Source: a virus. Taken from it: DNA of 31,957 bases. Each line of letters starts with the position of its first letter. The first letter of the stretch is position 1. A model generated the notes under the pieces. It worked only from the letters and a program-made list of their open reading frames with translations, ran no database searches and had not been told where the DNA came from. A program made the position numbers and the translations under genes. Shown piece after piece: positions 14,054 to 21,399 of the stretch. The stretch covers positions 1-31,957 of the IMG/VR virus record IMGVR_UViG_3300007533_000002; one strand, 5' to 3'.

Positions 14054-14707
14054 ATGATTATTGGAATGTTGAATCAGAAAGGAGGGGTGGGTAAAACTAC
14101 TCTTTCCGTTTCTATCGCTCATGAATTAGCTAGAGATGATAGAAATCGACCCGAAGACATTTTACTAATTGACGCCGATACACAACAAAGTGCATTAAGC
14201 TGGTCAGAAGTAAGAGAAAATGAGCTCCCATTCACTGTGATCGGATTAGCTAAAAAATCGTTACACCGAGATTTGCCAGCGATTGGGAAAAATTACAAGC
14301 ATATCATTATTGACGGTCCACCCCGAGTTGCTGAACTAACACGTTCGTGCATAATGGCCTCCGATATAGTTATTATTCCCTGCACTCCCAGTCCCTACGA
14401 TATTTGGGCGTCTGAAGAAACAATACAACTTGTAAAAGAAGCCACGATATACAAAGAAAAACTTAAATGCTTTTTTGCGATAAACCGTAAAATCGCAAAC
14501 ACGGCAATCGGGCGGGATGTGGTTCAAATTTTAAACAATAGGGATATGCCGCTATTATACTCATACGTTTGCCAGCGCGTGATCTTTGCTGAAGCCGCTG
14601 CATCAGGGAAAACCATATTTGACTTGGCACCCGACAGTAAAGCTGCTCAAGAAATAGAAAACTTGGTATACGAGATTTTAGGTATAAAGAGGATGATAGA
14701 TGGCTAA
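14054..14707 (+). CDS. parA: ParA-type partition ATPase (type Ib, ParF-like)
   Basis: Protein of 217 aa, the short ParA form without an N-terminal DNA-binding domain. The deviant Walker A motif KGGVGKTT is at residues 9-16, LLIDADTQQSALSW at 37-50 is the A' region, and HIIIDGPP at 83-90 is Walker B. ParA ATPases of this type bind nonspecific DNA and move plasmid copies apart when stimulated by a small centromere-binding partner. That partner is the next gene, overlapping by eight bases (ATGGCTAA). SD AGGAAC precedes the start. A partition locus in a phage with no integrase points to plasmid-like prophage maintenance. Confidence 0.93.
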   Translation: MIIGMLNQKGGVGKTTLSVSIAHELARDDRNRPEDILLIDADTQQSALSWSEVRENELPFTVIGLAKKSLHRDLPAIGKNYKHIIIDGPPRVAELTRSCIMASDIVIIPCTPSPYDIWASEETIQLVKEATIYKEKLKCFFAINRKIANTAIGRDVVQILNNRDMPLLYSYVCQRVIFAEAAASGKTIFDLAPDSKAAQEIENLVYEILGIKRMIDG

Positions 14708-14906
14708 AAAAATCACTATTAAAAATCCGAAGTGTAAAGCTGAATCTGCGGAAGAATGGATTTCAAGCCGGGAAGGAATGAAACGTCTAACCATTGATGT
14801 GCCTTTATCACTTCATTCTAAGCTTAAAATAGCCTCAGTTAAAGAAGGGCAACCCATGGGTGAATTAGTGAGAGATTGTCTTACTAAATATTTATCAAAA
14901 GAGTAA
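14700..14906 (+). CDS. ParG-like ribbon-helix-helix centromere-binding protein
   Basis: Protein of 68 aa. The last 40 residues have the ribbon-helix-helix pattern: a strand MKRLTIDVPLSLHSKL, then helices KIASVKEGQPMGELVRDC and LTKYL. The N-terminal 28 residues are basic and flexible, where ParG-type partners stimulate the ParA ATPase. The size and overlap with parA match the ParF-ParG arrangement. It would bind repeats at the partition site and repress its own operon. The AACTTAAAT repeats on both sides of the gene pair are the likely sites. Confidence 0.82.
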   Translation: MAKKITIKNPKCKAESAEEWISSREGMKRLTIDVPLSLHSKLKIASVKEGQPMGELVRDCLTKYLSKE

Positions 14907-14910
14907 CCAT

Positions 14911-15030
14911 AAAATCTTATTTAAGTTTTCACGATTTTAAGATAAATAAACTTAAATAGTCTTATTAAATATTTGATTTAAAAAGTTTAATTATGGAAAT
15001 GCTAAGCTAAGAAAGTTTAATAAGATTAAG
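14911..15030. repeat. AT-rich repeats after parG (candidate partition site)
   Basis: ATTTAAGTT (14919-14927) is the exact inverse of AACTTAAAT (14949-14957). TTTTAAGAT (14935-14943) is the inverse of ATCTTAAAA-type sequence found upstream of parA near 13978. AAGTTTAAT occurs twice (about 14983 and 15014). The same motif types flank the parAG pair on both sides, as expected for a centromere or operator array. Confidence 0.5.
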
Positions 15031-15033
15031 AAG

Positions 15034-15132
15034 TAGGACGCCCCCCACGAGCGTCCTACAATCCTGCTGTAAGCAGGATAGATACAAGCATAGAGAGTTG
15101 GTAAGTAAAACCAACATTCATTGAGCAATGAA
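15034..15132. other. cluster of four perfect hairpins between convergent genes
   Basis: Four consecutive perfect inverted repeats lie in 99 bp: TAGGACGC/GCGTCCTA (15034-15058), ATCCTGCT/AGCAGGAT (15061-15079), GTTGGT/ACCAAC (15097-15115) and TTCATTG/CAATGAA (15117-15132). A fifth, GCAAGT/ACTTGC (15189-15205), lies at the end of the nuclease gene. None has a U-run. This may be a structured RNA, a single-strand initiation site or part of the partition region. Confidence 0.55.
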
Positions 15133-15183
15133 CAAAATCAATTTTAGCAAATCAACGATGTAATGTCACGTAAATTCTGTCCT

Positions 15184-15510
15184 TTAGCGCAAGTGAGAAA
15201 CTTGCATAGGGGAGGGGGAGAGTAAAGCAGATACCTTTTTAATGAGCTTTAAAGCGCCCTCAGGGGATTCTACAAGCAAAACGGGGCTCCCCCCCCATCC
15301 ATCAGCAAAAGATTGCTGAGAAGCCCTTATTTTTCGTCTGCTGGGAGATCTACTACCATCTTTTATTTCTACAAGATGTGTAACGCCCAAAAATCCAACA
15401 ACTAAATCTGGAAATCCTTTACCCACATCTGAAGAATCAAATACCGAGGCACCCATTTGTTTTAAAGCTGCCACCACTTCTTTATGATTACTATCCTTTC
15501 TTTTGCGCAT
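15184..15510 (-). CDS. VRR-NUC-like PD-(D/E)XK nuclease
   Basis: Protein of 108 aa from the ATG at 15510 (AGGA five bases upstream; a GTG just before it is less likely). The catalytic pattern is plain: GKGFPDLVVGF with the PD aspartate, then HLVEIKDG supplying the E-x-K, and SQQSFADGWGG with the conserved glutamine. Small phage VRR-NUC and Holliday-junction-type nucleases have this layout and length. It ends the leftward replication operon, where it could process recombination or replication intermediates. The start overlaps the HTH gene stop by one base (TGATG). Confidence 0.85.
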   Translation of the reverse strand: MRKRKDSNHKEVVAALKQMGASVFDSSDVGKGFPDLVVGFLGVTHLVEIKDGSRSPSRRKIRASQQSFADGWGGSPVLLVESPEGALKLIKKVSALLSPSPMQVSHLR

Positions 15511-15896
15511 CACAATCCTAGTTTGTCACTTAATTCACTCAAGCTAATATTGAAGACAGTACAAAATCGCAGGATAAATTTAATCCCCGCCATTTGAGCA
15601 TCGTTTTCAATATTAGCAATCGTGATATAGGCGCACCCCATCATAAACGCTAATTCTTCACGACTGATACCGTGGGACTCGCGGTGCTTTTTCATGACTT
15701 TGGCAAACATTTTTTGAAAATACTCTGGGGTATATTTTTTTTTCCGTTTATTATTCATCTCTAGCTGTGAAATAAGTTTAATTACTTCCTCACGGCGCTC
15801 ATGTTTTGGAGTGCGGCGACGAACCGCCTTAGTTTCGTGATTTTGAGTCTTGGATTTCTTTTGCCCACTCCGGGAATTCTTTACACCTTTGCTCAT
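15510..15896 (-). CDS. HTH (XRE-type) DNA-binding protein with basic N-terminus
   Basis: Protein of 128 aa starting at MSKGVKNSRSG, fixed by AGGAG six bases before the ATG at 15896; the frame is open further upstream but overlaps the previous gene. The first 60 residues are strongly basic. The last 65 form an XRE/Cro helix-turn-helix (HRESHGISREELAFMMGCAY then ITIANIENDAQ). It may be a regulator of the replication operon or a repressor of lytic genes; it is the only Cro/CI-type domain in the window. It overlaps the loader-like gene by 68 bases. Confidence 0.82.
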   Translation of the reverse strand: MSKGVKNSRSGQKKSKTQNHETKAVRRRTPKHERREEVIKLISQLEMNNKRKKKYTPEYFQKMFAKVMKKHRESHGISREELAFMMGCAYITIANIENDAQMAGIKFILRFCTVFNISLSELSDKLGL

Positions 15897-16293
15897 ATAT
15901 GCTCCTGATTCTGCGTGCAACAATTTTCCCGGCCTCCATGCCATTTTTTTGTGCTTTCGCTTCTGCCTCGTCAAGATTATCCGATAATCGCACGAAGTCC
16001 TGAAATGTGAAAGTATCTTTTTGCTCTGGGAGAGCTCTATAAACCAGTTGAGTTGCTTTTCTTGCTTGTTCAACCCTTGTGATAAAATCAATGGGATATA
16101 AATATTTTCCGCGCAAAGATTCGCATTTTAATATATTCATCCACGCATGCCATAACTCATCGATTGTATATTTTTTAAGTAACTTTATCCATACATGCAA
16201 AGAAAACTTTGCCGTTTCATGATCATGGGTATACATGTTATGGAATTTAAATATTTTCGATAGAAATCTCACCAACTTCTGATTCGGGTTCAT
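15829..16293 (-). CDS. possible replicative helicase loader (P-like), low certainty
   Basis: Protein of about 154 aa following the O-like initiator gene, with which it overlaps by 47 bases. Mainly helical and rich in Lys, Trp and Glu: VWIKLLKKYTIDELWHAWMN, GKYLYPIDFITRV, then a charged C-terminus (DNLDEAEAKAQKNGMEAGKI). In lambda-like phages the gene after O encodes the helicase loader P, and a WxxxL...YPxxFI layout is loosely reminiscent. That is positional inference, with no P-loop visible. The start is uncertain: ATG at 16293 or at 16236, neither with a good SD. Confidence 0.6.
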   Translation of the reverse strand: MNPNQKLVRFLSKIFKFHNMYTHDHETAKFSLHVWIKLLKKYTIDELWHAWMNILKCESLRGKYLYPIDFITRVEQARKATQLVYRALPEQKDTFTFQDFVRLSDNLDEAEAKAQKNGMEAGKIVARRIRSIYEQRCKEFPEWAKEIQDSKSRN

Positions 16294-17287
16294 GCTCAAT
16301 TACCCCATCTTGCTCATACTCATTAGTGTTATATGTTTCAATCACTTCATTAACCATCGAATTAAACTCCTCACTTTTACGCTGTGAGGGAGACTTGGGA
16401 GGAGTTAATTCTTCAGTGGTCTGATTAATTTCCATAAAGTGTTCGATACGCTGCGCATCTCGCAGAATAAGTCCAATATCATTGTAGATTTTGCTTTGAT
16501 CGTTAAATCCCATGTGAAAAGAACTTTTAGCACATCCCTCAATAGCTGAACATAAATCTTCCTCAGAATACCCCAGCTTGAGTGCTTTTTGGATGGTACC
16601 GAGTCTCTTGTCATCTAAAGCTGCTTTCTTTTTCTTCATGACTGTACACCAATGATCAAATATCCCTCTTTCGCAGTTAGATTTAGATTTAGATTTAGAT
16701 TTAGATTTAGATTTAGATTTAGATTTAGATTTAGGGCGCACATTGAAATCACACTTAGACTCCCCTTCGTAAGGGCTTGCGTCATTAAGGCTAAGAAGCC
16801 CTTCTGGAGGGCTTGCGTCATGAGGTATAAGAAGCCCTTCTGGAGGGCTAGATAGATAGCGATTACACGTTAATTCAAAAGGGGAGACGTCTTTATAAAC
16901 TTCAAAAAACTCAGGTAGAAACTCTAGATTGGGCAAATGGGAGAAAATTTTCTGCAATCCCCGCGTCATCTTGTTGGTTGGAGTTAAATTCAATTCCTCG
17001 ATTTGTTGGTAGAAATAACTTTTTATCCAGATATAAGAGTTAAGCTCATCATAAGCACAAAAGTTGATGCTTTTCAGCTTTTCTAACGCTTCTGTTACTT
17101 CCTCTAACGTCAAATTTAAGCGGGAACCGCCGGCCAACAGATTGAGTTGGTAAATGCCGAGGTTATTAATGTCACCGTTGGTTAACAAATAAACATAAAA
17201 TAAGCGTTGTGCGGTGGTCAATTTCTTCATGATATGGGGAGTCTTCCCCAAATATAAATGTCGTGAAACCGGAATAAAGTTCGACAC
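16247..17287 (-). CDS. O-like phage replication initiator with embedded repeats
   Basis: Protein of 346 aa starting at a GTG with GGAG eight bases upstream. Residues of about 20-110 look like a winged-helix initiator domain (KLTTAQRLFYVYLLTNGDIN; LEEVTEALEKLKSINF). The middle has 12-residue repeats (SPPEGLLIPHDA, SPPEGLLSLNDA, SPYEGES) followed by a Lys-Ser dipeptide run of nine units. The C-terminal part (IFDHWCTVMKKKKAALDDKR, CSAIEGCAKSSFHMGFNDQS, IGLILRDAQRIEHFME) matches the end domain common to phage replication O/organiser proteins. It is the first gene of the leftward replication operon. The repeats in its DNA are a candidate origin, as in lambda O. Confidence 0.88.
   Translation of the reverse strand: MSNFIPVSRHLYLGKTPHIMKKLTTAQRLFYVYLLTNGDINNLGIYQLNLLAGGSRLNLTLEEVTEALEKLKSINFCAYDELNSYIWIKSYFYQQIEELNLTPTNKMTRGLQKIFSHLPNLEFLPEFFEVYKDVSPFELTCNRYLSSPPEGLLIPHDASPPEGLLSLNDASPYEGESKCDFNVRPKSKSKSKSKSKSKSKSKSNCERGIFDHWCTVMKKKKAALDDKRLGTIQKALKLGYSEEDLCSAIEGCAKSSFHMGFNDQSKIYNDIGLILRDAQRIEHFMEINQTTEELTPPKSPSQRKSEEFNSMVNEVIETYNTNEYEQDGVIEHEPESEVGEISIENI
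16681..16734. repeat. hexamer microsatellite (ATTTAG) x 9 in the initiator gene
   Basis: Nine perfect tandem copies of ATTTAG on the plus strand, plus a degenerate tenth at 16675-16680. On the coding strand they encode a Lys-Ser dipeptide run. The tract is 83 percent A+T and lies next to the iterons, so it could be the unwinding element of an origin. It is also prone to slippage in steps that keep the frame. Confidence 0.92.
16760..16850. repeat. three iterons with 36-bp period (candidate replication origin)
   Basis: Palindromic 19-mers recur at exact 36-bp steps: AAGCCCTTCTGGAGGGCTT at 16796-16814, the same with one end change at 16832-16850, and a diverged CTCCCCTTCGTAAGGGCTT at 16760-16778. 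Each is an inverted repeat of six to seven bases around a short centre, like lambda O-binding iterons. They lie just upstream (in gene sense) of the AT-rich hexamer tract, the same order as in lambda ori. Confidence 0.7.
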
Positions 17288-17465
17288 TTTTATTACTCCA
17301 TTATTGTAGAGACTTCATGTGTAATAAATTACCAATTAGTCCCGATTGTTTTGTGGACCTACATGGTAAATTTAAGATAACCAAGAAAGCAACTATTTAT
17401 AATAATCCTATCGCAACAATAGTTAATATCTCACAAATTGAGTAGTGAAAATGGAAGCATGTAAG

Positions 17466-17494
17466 TTGTATTATTTGAATTTATTTTATATAAT
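17466..17494 (+). promoter_or_regulatory. early rightward promoter
   Basis: TTGTAT (17466-17471), a 17-bp spacer and a consensus TATAAT (17489-17494), 30 bases before the first early gene. The 236-bp intergenic region 17288-17523 separates divergent operons. It also holds AACTATT/AATAGTT arms about 20 bases apart, a possible operator. I see no clear leftward promoter for the initiator gene. Confidence 0.65.
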
Positions 17495-17523
17495 TTTACA
17501 TGAACTAAAAAGGAGCATAAAAC

Positions 17524-17790
17524 ATGTTAAATAAATTTAATACTATAAAAACCTTGAAAGAAAAAACTAAGTGTGATACAAATATAAATGGCGCACAGGA
17601 GGTCGTAAAATATTCGGCAGAACAAGATATGTTTCCATACTATGCCGCCGCATTAAAAAAGATTTTCAATGAAAACTCACAGTTTGATGTGTTTAAACTA
17701 GAAAATGAATTACTTTTAAATGAGGAAGCATTAAAAATTGCCGCATATGAAAATGCGAATCTAAAGAAAAAACTAATAAGTAAATCTTGA
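17524..17790 (+). CDS. 88-aa protein, first gene of the early operon, unknown
   Basis: ATG with AAGGAG upstream at good spacing. Lys/Asn-rich start, then a helical C-terminal half (FDVFKLENELLLNEEALKIA then AYENANLKKKL) with heptad-like leucines that may form a short coiled coil. No recognised domain. Position directly behind the early promoter suggests a host-takeover or regulatory role, but nothing in the sequence shows it. Confidence 0.65.
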   Translation: MLNKFNTIKTLKEKTKCDTNINGAQEVVKYSAEQDMFPYYAAALKKIFNENSQFDVFKLENELLLNEEALKIAAYENANLKKKLISKS

Positions 17791-17827
17791 GCGGGAATCA
17801 AGAACGAATCAAGAAAAGGAGATGAGT

Positions 17828-18247
17828 ATGTTACAGGAAGATAATATGAAGCCCATAAAAAGTAGAACCTGGGATGGGGAAAAATGGATGTACTGTATGC
17901 GTTGGACTCACCAATTATTTACAGGTTTTTTAGATTCAAATAAAGAAGAAATATACGAGGGAGACATACTATGTGTGCAAGATTATTATTATCCAAACAA
18001 ATTCATGTGCATAGCTACCTGGTCCGATGATTTGGGGGCCTGGCGCGGGAATATTATCGAAGAAACAGAAGTAGATGGTAAGTTAAAAATTAATCGCACC
18101 GAAAAGTTTTTGTGGGAATGTTTAGAATATGAAAAATTATATATCCGACAAAATGTGGCACATTGTTCGTTAGATGAAGTTGCTTATCTAAGGAGATTAA
18201 TAGGGAAAATTGTCAAATCAACGGAAGGGGGAAGGAAACTCCCATGA
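17828..18247 (+). CDS. YopX family protein
   Basis: Protein of 139 aa. The family pattern is clear: MKPIKSRTWDGEKWMYCMRW near the start, then HQLFTGFLDSNKEEIYEGDI and a following ATWSDDLGAWRG segment. YopX proteins are common in phages of many hosts and their function is unknown. The ATG at 17828 is preferred over 17822 because AGGAG is six bases upstream of it. The end overlaps the next gene by four bases (ATGA). Confidence 0.85.
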   Translation: MLQEDNMKPIKSRTWDGEKWMYCMRWTHQLFTGFLDSNKEEIYEGDILCVQDYYYPNKFMCIATWSDDLGAWRGNIIEETEVDGKLKINRTEKFLWECLEYEKLYIRQNVAHCSLDEVAYLRRLIGKIVKSTEGGRKLP

Positions 18248-18591
18248 GATATACAAGCGTTGATATGGATAAAATTTATATACCATCGCGTAAATTAATA
18301 GGTGTAAGGGCAACTTGTAGTAATCGTAAAATGTTAATTCTGTATGTATTACGGTGTCCCAACTTATGCAAAAAATTGGAGATTTGGACGCAACAAACTG
18401 TCTTGATTTTACCTAATCTATTTGAGGAAAGAGGCTTTATTACAATTAATAAAAAGGAGATACATCGCGTATATTACAGGGATAAATTTAAAGTAATCCC
18501 TATTCATTATAAGGATATACACTTTCGTATCGTCACCCTACTTTACTCACATGATCTTGGGAGAGAGTTGCCGCTGAACCCACTAACATAA
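18244..18591 (+). CDS. 115-aa hypothetical protein
   Basis: Overlaps the YopX stop as ATGA, with AAGGAAA as SD. Basic, with alternating strand-like hydrophobics (MLILYVLRCPNLCKKLEIW; FKVIPIHYKDIHFRIVTLLY) and four cysteines, two in an RCPNLC pair that could bind metal with others. No known family recognised. Cotranscribed with the recombination genes. Confidence 0.65.
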   Translation: MRYTSVDMDKIYIPSRKLIGVRATCSNRKMLILYVLRCPNLCKKLEIWTQQTVLILPNLFEERGFITINKKEIHRVYYRDKFKVIPIHYKDIHFRIVTLLYSHDLGRELPLNPLT

Positions 18592-18627
18592 ATATAACTA
18601 TATAAACATAGATATAAGGAGAATTAT

Positions 18628-19524
18628 ATGTTAACAGAAGCACAAAAAAAAGCCCGTCAAAGAAAAATTGGCGGATCTGATGTGGCCGCCATTATGGGAT
18701 TATCAGAATTTTGTGATAATACCCCCTATGCCATCTGGTGTGAGAAAATATTGGGGAAACCCAGAGTATTTGACCCGGAAGGGTGGGGGCATAAATTAGA
18801 ACCCATCATTTTAGATACTTATACCCAAAAAACAGGGATTCAACTAAAGCGACCAAAGGAACCTTATTACCATGACAAGTATGAGTTTATGGTAGCGAAC
18901 CCGGACGGCGTGGGAATAGATAATAACATTATTATAGATGCTAAAACGGCCCATAATTACCGAAAATTTGGCTCCAGAAGTGATTTAACTTTACCCAGTG
19001 ACTACCTGCTACAACTAGCGCATTATTGTATCGTTTTGGATGCTGATTATGCAGAATGTGCTATTTTATTTGGGGGTAACGATTTTCAGATACTGAGATA
19101 TGACCGTAATGAAGAATTAGAAAAGTTAATCATTAGTAAAGAAAAGGAATTTTACGATAACTATATTATTACGGAAACCCCTCCCCCCGCGAAGAGCAAA
19201 GCAGATTTACTTCACAAGTATCAAAAGTTGTCTGATGGAGAGGTAAAAAAAGCAGATAGCAAAATATATGAAAAAGTTTGCGAACTTAAAAGTTTGTCCG
19301 CCACTATTAAAGAGATGGAGCGAGAAAAAAATGACCTAATTACAGAAATAGGCTGTTATATGAAAGATAGTCCAGTTTTATTGGATATGCAGGGGAAGAA
19401 ATTAGCAACTTGGAAGTTACAAAAACGAGAGAGCATCGACCGGGAGAAGCTCAAAACTGAGCACCCAGAAGTTTATAAAACCGTTGCTAAAGAGACCCAA
19501 ATTCGCGTATTTAGAAGCAAGTAA
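18628..19524 (+). CDS. YqaJ-family viral exonuclease (lambda Exo-like)
   Basis: Protein of 298 aa. The family start QRKIGGSDVAAIMGLSEF is followed by GHKLEPII (catalytic Glu58), VANPDGV (Asp93), IIIDAKTA (Asp104 and Lys106, the D-x-K part of the PD-(D/E)XK site) and LLQLAHY (Gln128). These are the active-site residues of lambda-Exo-type 5'-3' dsDNA exonucleases. A helical C-terminus follows (KSLSATIKEMEREKNDLITE), typical of longer YqaJ members. The next gene is RecT, so the two form a phage recombination pair: resection plus annealing. SD AAGGAG precedes the ATG. Confidence 0.94.
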   Translation: MLTEAQKKARQRKIGGSDVAAIMGLSEFCDNTPYAIWCEKILGKPRVFDPEGWGHKLEPIILDTYTQKTGIQLKRPKEPYYHDKYEFMVANPDGVGIDNNIIIDAKTAHNYRKFGSRSDLTLPSDYLLQLAHYCIVLDADYAECAILFGGNDFQILRYDRNEELEKLIISKEKEFYDNYIITETPPPAKSKADLLHKYQKLSDGEVKKADSKIYEKVCELKSLSATIKEMEREKNDLITEIGCYMKDSPVLLDMQGKKLATWKLQKRESIDREKLKTEHPEVYKTVAKETQIRVFRSK

Positions 19525-19536
19525 GGAGAAGTTATT

Positions 19537-20361
19537 ATGACGAATCAAGCCATCTCAACCCAAGAAGCATTGGGAAAATTTAGAAAACAGCTTAACTCAC
19601 GCCGGGAAGTACTCTTCAACATCTTGCCGACGCATATAGATGTTAAAAAGATTTCCGAAATGGCCGCCACCGAGGTGGCCAATAACCCCTATTTATTATC
19701 CCTGGATAGGGGGTCGCTATTGAGTTCAGTAGTACAAGCTGCCAAGTTAGGGCTAGAAATTGGGAACGGCTTAGGCCACGCCTATCTCGTGCCCTTTGGT
19801 AATAAATGCCAATTGATAGTAGGATATCGAGGTATGCTAGAATTAGCGCGCCGTTCTAAACAAATTAAGCAATTAACGGCTAATGTAGTGAGAGAAAAGG
19901 ACCTATTCGAATACGAGTATGGTTTTGAAACAAAACTGAAGCATATTAAGACACTTAAAGGCCCCGGAGAGGTTATTTGTGCATACAGTGGTATCGTAAC
20001 AACTGATGGGGGTAGATACTTGGAGGTAATGTCATTAGAAGAAATACGAAAGATCCAACTATTCTCTGAGTCAAAACGCAAAAACGTCACTTACAAAAAC
20101 CCATGGCGTGATTATTTTGATCAAATGGCAATTAAGACTGTCATAAGAAGACAGCTAAAATTTGCCCCCACTTCTATTGAAGTAGAAAAGGCAATCATCT
20201 TGGATGAATTAGGGGAAAGTGGGCAGCAACCCAACATCCTTGAAGGTGAATTTGATAATACGCAGAATGAGAAAGAAGCGCTTCCCTCATCTGAAAAGGG
20301 AACTCAAGAAATTATAGATAAATTAAAGGTATCTGAAACAGAGCCAACAACGGATAAATAA
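19537..20361 (+). CDS. recT: RecT-family single-strand annealing protein
   Basis: Protein of 274 aa (E. coli Rac RecT has 269). Diagnostic segments are the N-terminal FNILPTHIDVKKISEMA, then SLLSSVVQAAKLGLEIGNGLG, HAYLVPFGNKCQLIVGYRGM and the central WRDYFDQMAIKTVIRRQLKF. RecT coats ssDNA made by the exonuclease and anneals it to a complement, giving RecA-independent recombination and concatemer formation for headful packaging. It starts 13 bases after the YqaJ stop with SD TAAGGAG. Confidence 0.96.
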   Translation: MTNQAISTQEALGKFRKQLNSRREVLFNILPTHIDVKKISEMAATEVANNPYLLSLDRGSLLSSVVQAAKLGLEIGNGLGHAYLVPFGNKCQLIVGYRGMLELARRSKQIKQLTANVVREKDLFEYEYGFETKLKHIKTLKGPGEVICAYSGIVTTDGGRYLEVMSLEEIRKIQLFSESKRKNVTYKNPWRDYFDQMAIKTVIRRQLKFAPTSIEVEKAIILDELGESGQQPNILEGEFDNTQNEKEALPSSEKGTQEIIDKLKVSETEPTTDK

Positions 20362-20370
20362 GGTAAAAAA

Positions 20371-20790
20371 ATGTCCATATGTTTGAATGTAGTATATTTG
20401 ATGGGGTATGTAGGACAAGATCCCGTTTTTAATGATCGGTTTGGAGCCAGCACCATTCTTAATATATGCACTCGTGAACAGTTTAAAGATAAACGAACGG
20501 GTGAAATGCGCGCCGATGTTGAATGGCATGAAATTCGACTACGGGGCGCAATGGCCATTGCAGTAAGGGATTATGTTAGGAAAGGTGATTTCGTACATGT
20601 CCAAGGTAAAATTAAATCATTTAAAAAACGTCCTCTCTCCCCGGAAGATACCGAACAGTTCAAAAAAGGTGTACAAGGACTAAGGGTTACCTGGTTCAAT
20701 AATAAAAAATATGAAGAGAGTGAAAGTGAGGGAAATAGGAATAATAGCGACGATAACCCTCCTTGCCAGGATGATCCTTACTATTGGTAG
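20371..20790 (+). CDS. ssb: single-stranded DNA-binding protein
   Basis: Protein of 139 aa with an OB-fold of bacterial SSB type: VVYLMGYVGQDPVFNDRFGA, VEWHEIRLRGAMAIAVRDYV, then RKGDFVHVQGKIKS. A low-complexity linker leads to an acidic tip, CQDDPYYW, replacing the usual DDDIPF. The acidic, aromatic tip is kept, so partner docking is probably retained with changed specificity. It follows RecT by 9 bases and completes an Exo-RecT-SSB set. Confidence 0.9.
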   Translation: MSICLNVVYLMGYVGQDPVFNDRFGASTILNICTREQFKDKRTGEMRADVEWHEIRLRGAMAIAVRDYVRKGDFVHVQGKIKSFKKRPLSPEDTEQFKKGVQGLRVTWFNNKKYEESESEGNRNNSDDNPPCQDDPYYW

Positions 20791-20854
20791 AAAGACTCCC
20801 CTAACACGGCGCGTTATCTAGGATGAATAACCCCAATCAAGAAAAAGGAATTTT

Positions 20855-21376
20855 ATGTACACAAAGGATATAAAATTTATATTCAGTTATGACTGCATTA
20901 GTGAGCCGTACGAGCAAGAAAAAGTACTAGGATCGATTGATAATACATTTATGGGAAATGTGCAAATGTTGTATGACCCAAACCAATTAAGGCTATTCCT
21001 CCTCCTTGATTTAGGGGGAGATCCGCGTCCCATAAAAATATCTGAGAAAGAATGTAAAAAGAAAGTAATGAAGGCAATTAATAAGCATTTTCCAGCTGAT
21101 CCACAACATATAACCGAAGAGGTATTTAAATTTAATTTTAAATGGTTTGATGGAACGGAAGGGTTTACTAGCGCGCATAAAATTATCAATAATTATGACT
21201 TTATACCTTCTGAAGAAACTACCTTTTCATTTCTTAAATATATATTTGAAGGGATAAATCCTTCCGACAAGAGAATAAATATAGTAGCCGCCACCGATGA
21301 GGACCTTCCTTCTCAAATGTGGAAGATATGCGAAATTATGAATAATTTTAACAATTCACACACTAAACATATATAA
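20855..21376 (+). CDS. 173-aa hypothetical protein
   Basis: Has SD AAGGAA before the ATG. Mixed alpha/beta composition: KFIFSYDCISEPYEQEKVLG, RLFLLLDLGGDPRP, ECKKKVMKAINKHFPADP, and a Phe-rich middle. No membrane segment and no recognised family. Part of the early operon after SSB. Confidence 0.65.
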   Translation: MYTKDIKFIFSYDCISEPYEQEKVLGSIDNTFMGNVQMLYDPNQLRLFLLLDLGGDPRPIKISEKECKKKVMKAINKHFPADPQHITEEVFKFNFKWFDGTEGFTSAHKIINNYDFIPSEETTFSFLKYIFEGINPSDKRINIVAATDEDLPSQMWKICEIMNNFNNSHTKHI

Positions 21377-21399
21377 GTAAAGCAATTATAAGGTAGCTC

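Noticed and set aside
15034-15132. tRNA gene in the hairpin cluster
   Set aside because: Stems do not form a cloverleaf, and no T-loop or CCA-type acceptor can be drawn. No tRNA was seen elsewhere in the window.
15897-16091. N-terminal extension of the HTH protein (65 residues)
   Set aside because: It overlaps the loader-like gene in another frame, while AGGAG stands six bases before the internal ATG at 15896.
16652-16855. Plus-strand ORF with Arg-Phe repeats
   Set aside because: It is the reverse-strand shadow of the hexamer tract in the O-like initiator gene and has no SD.
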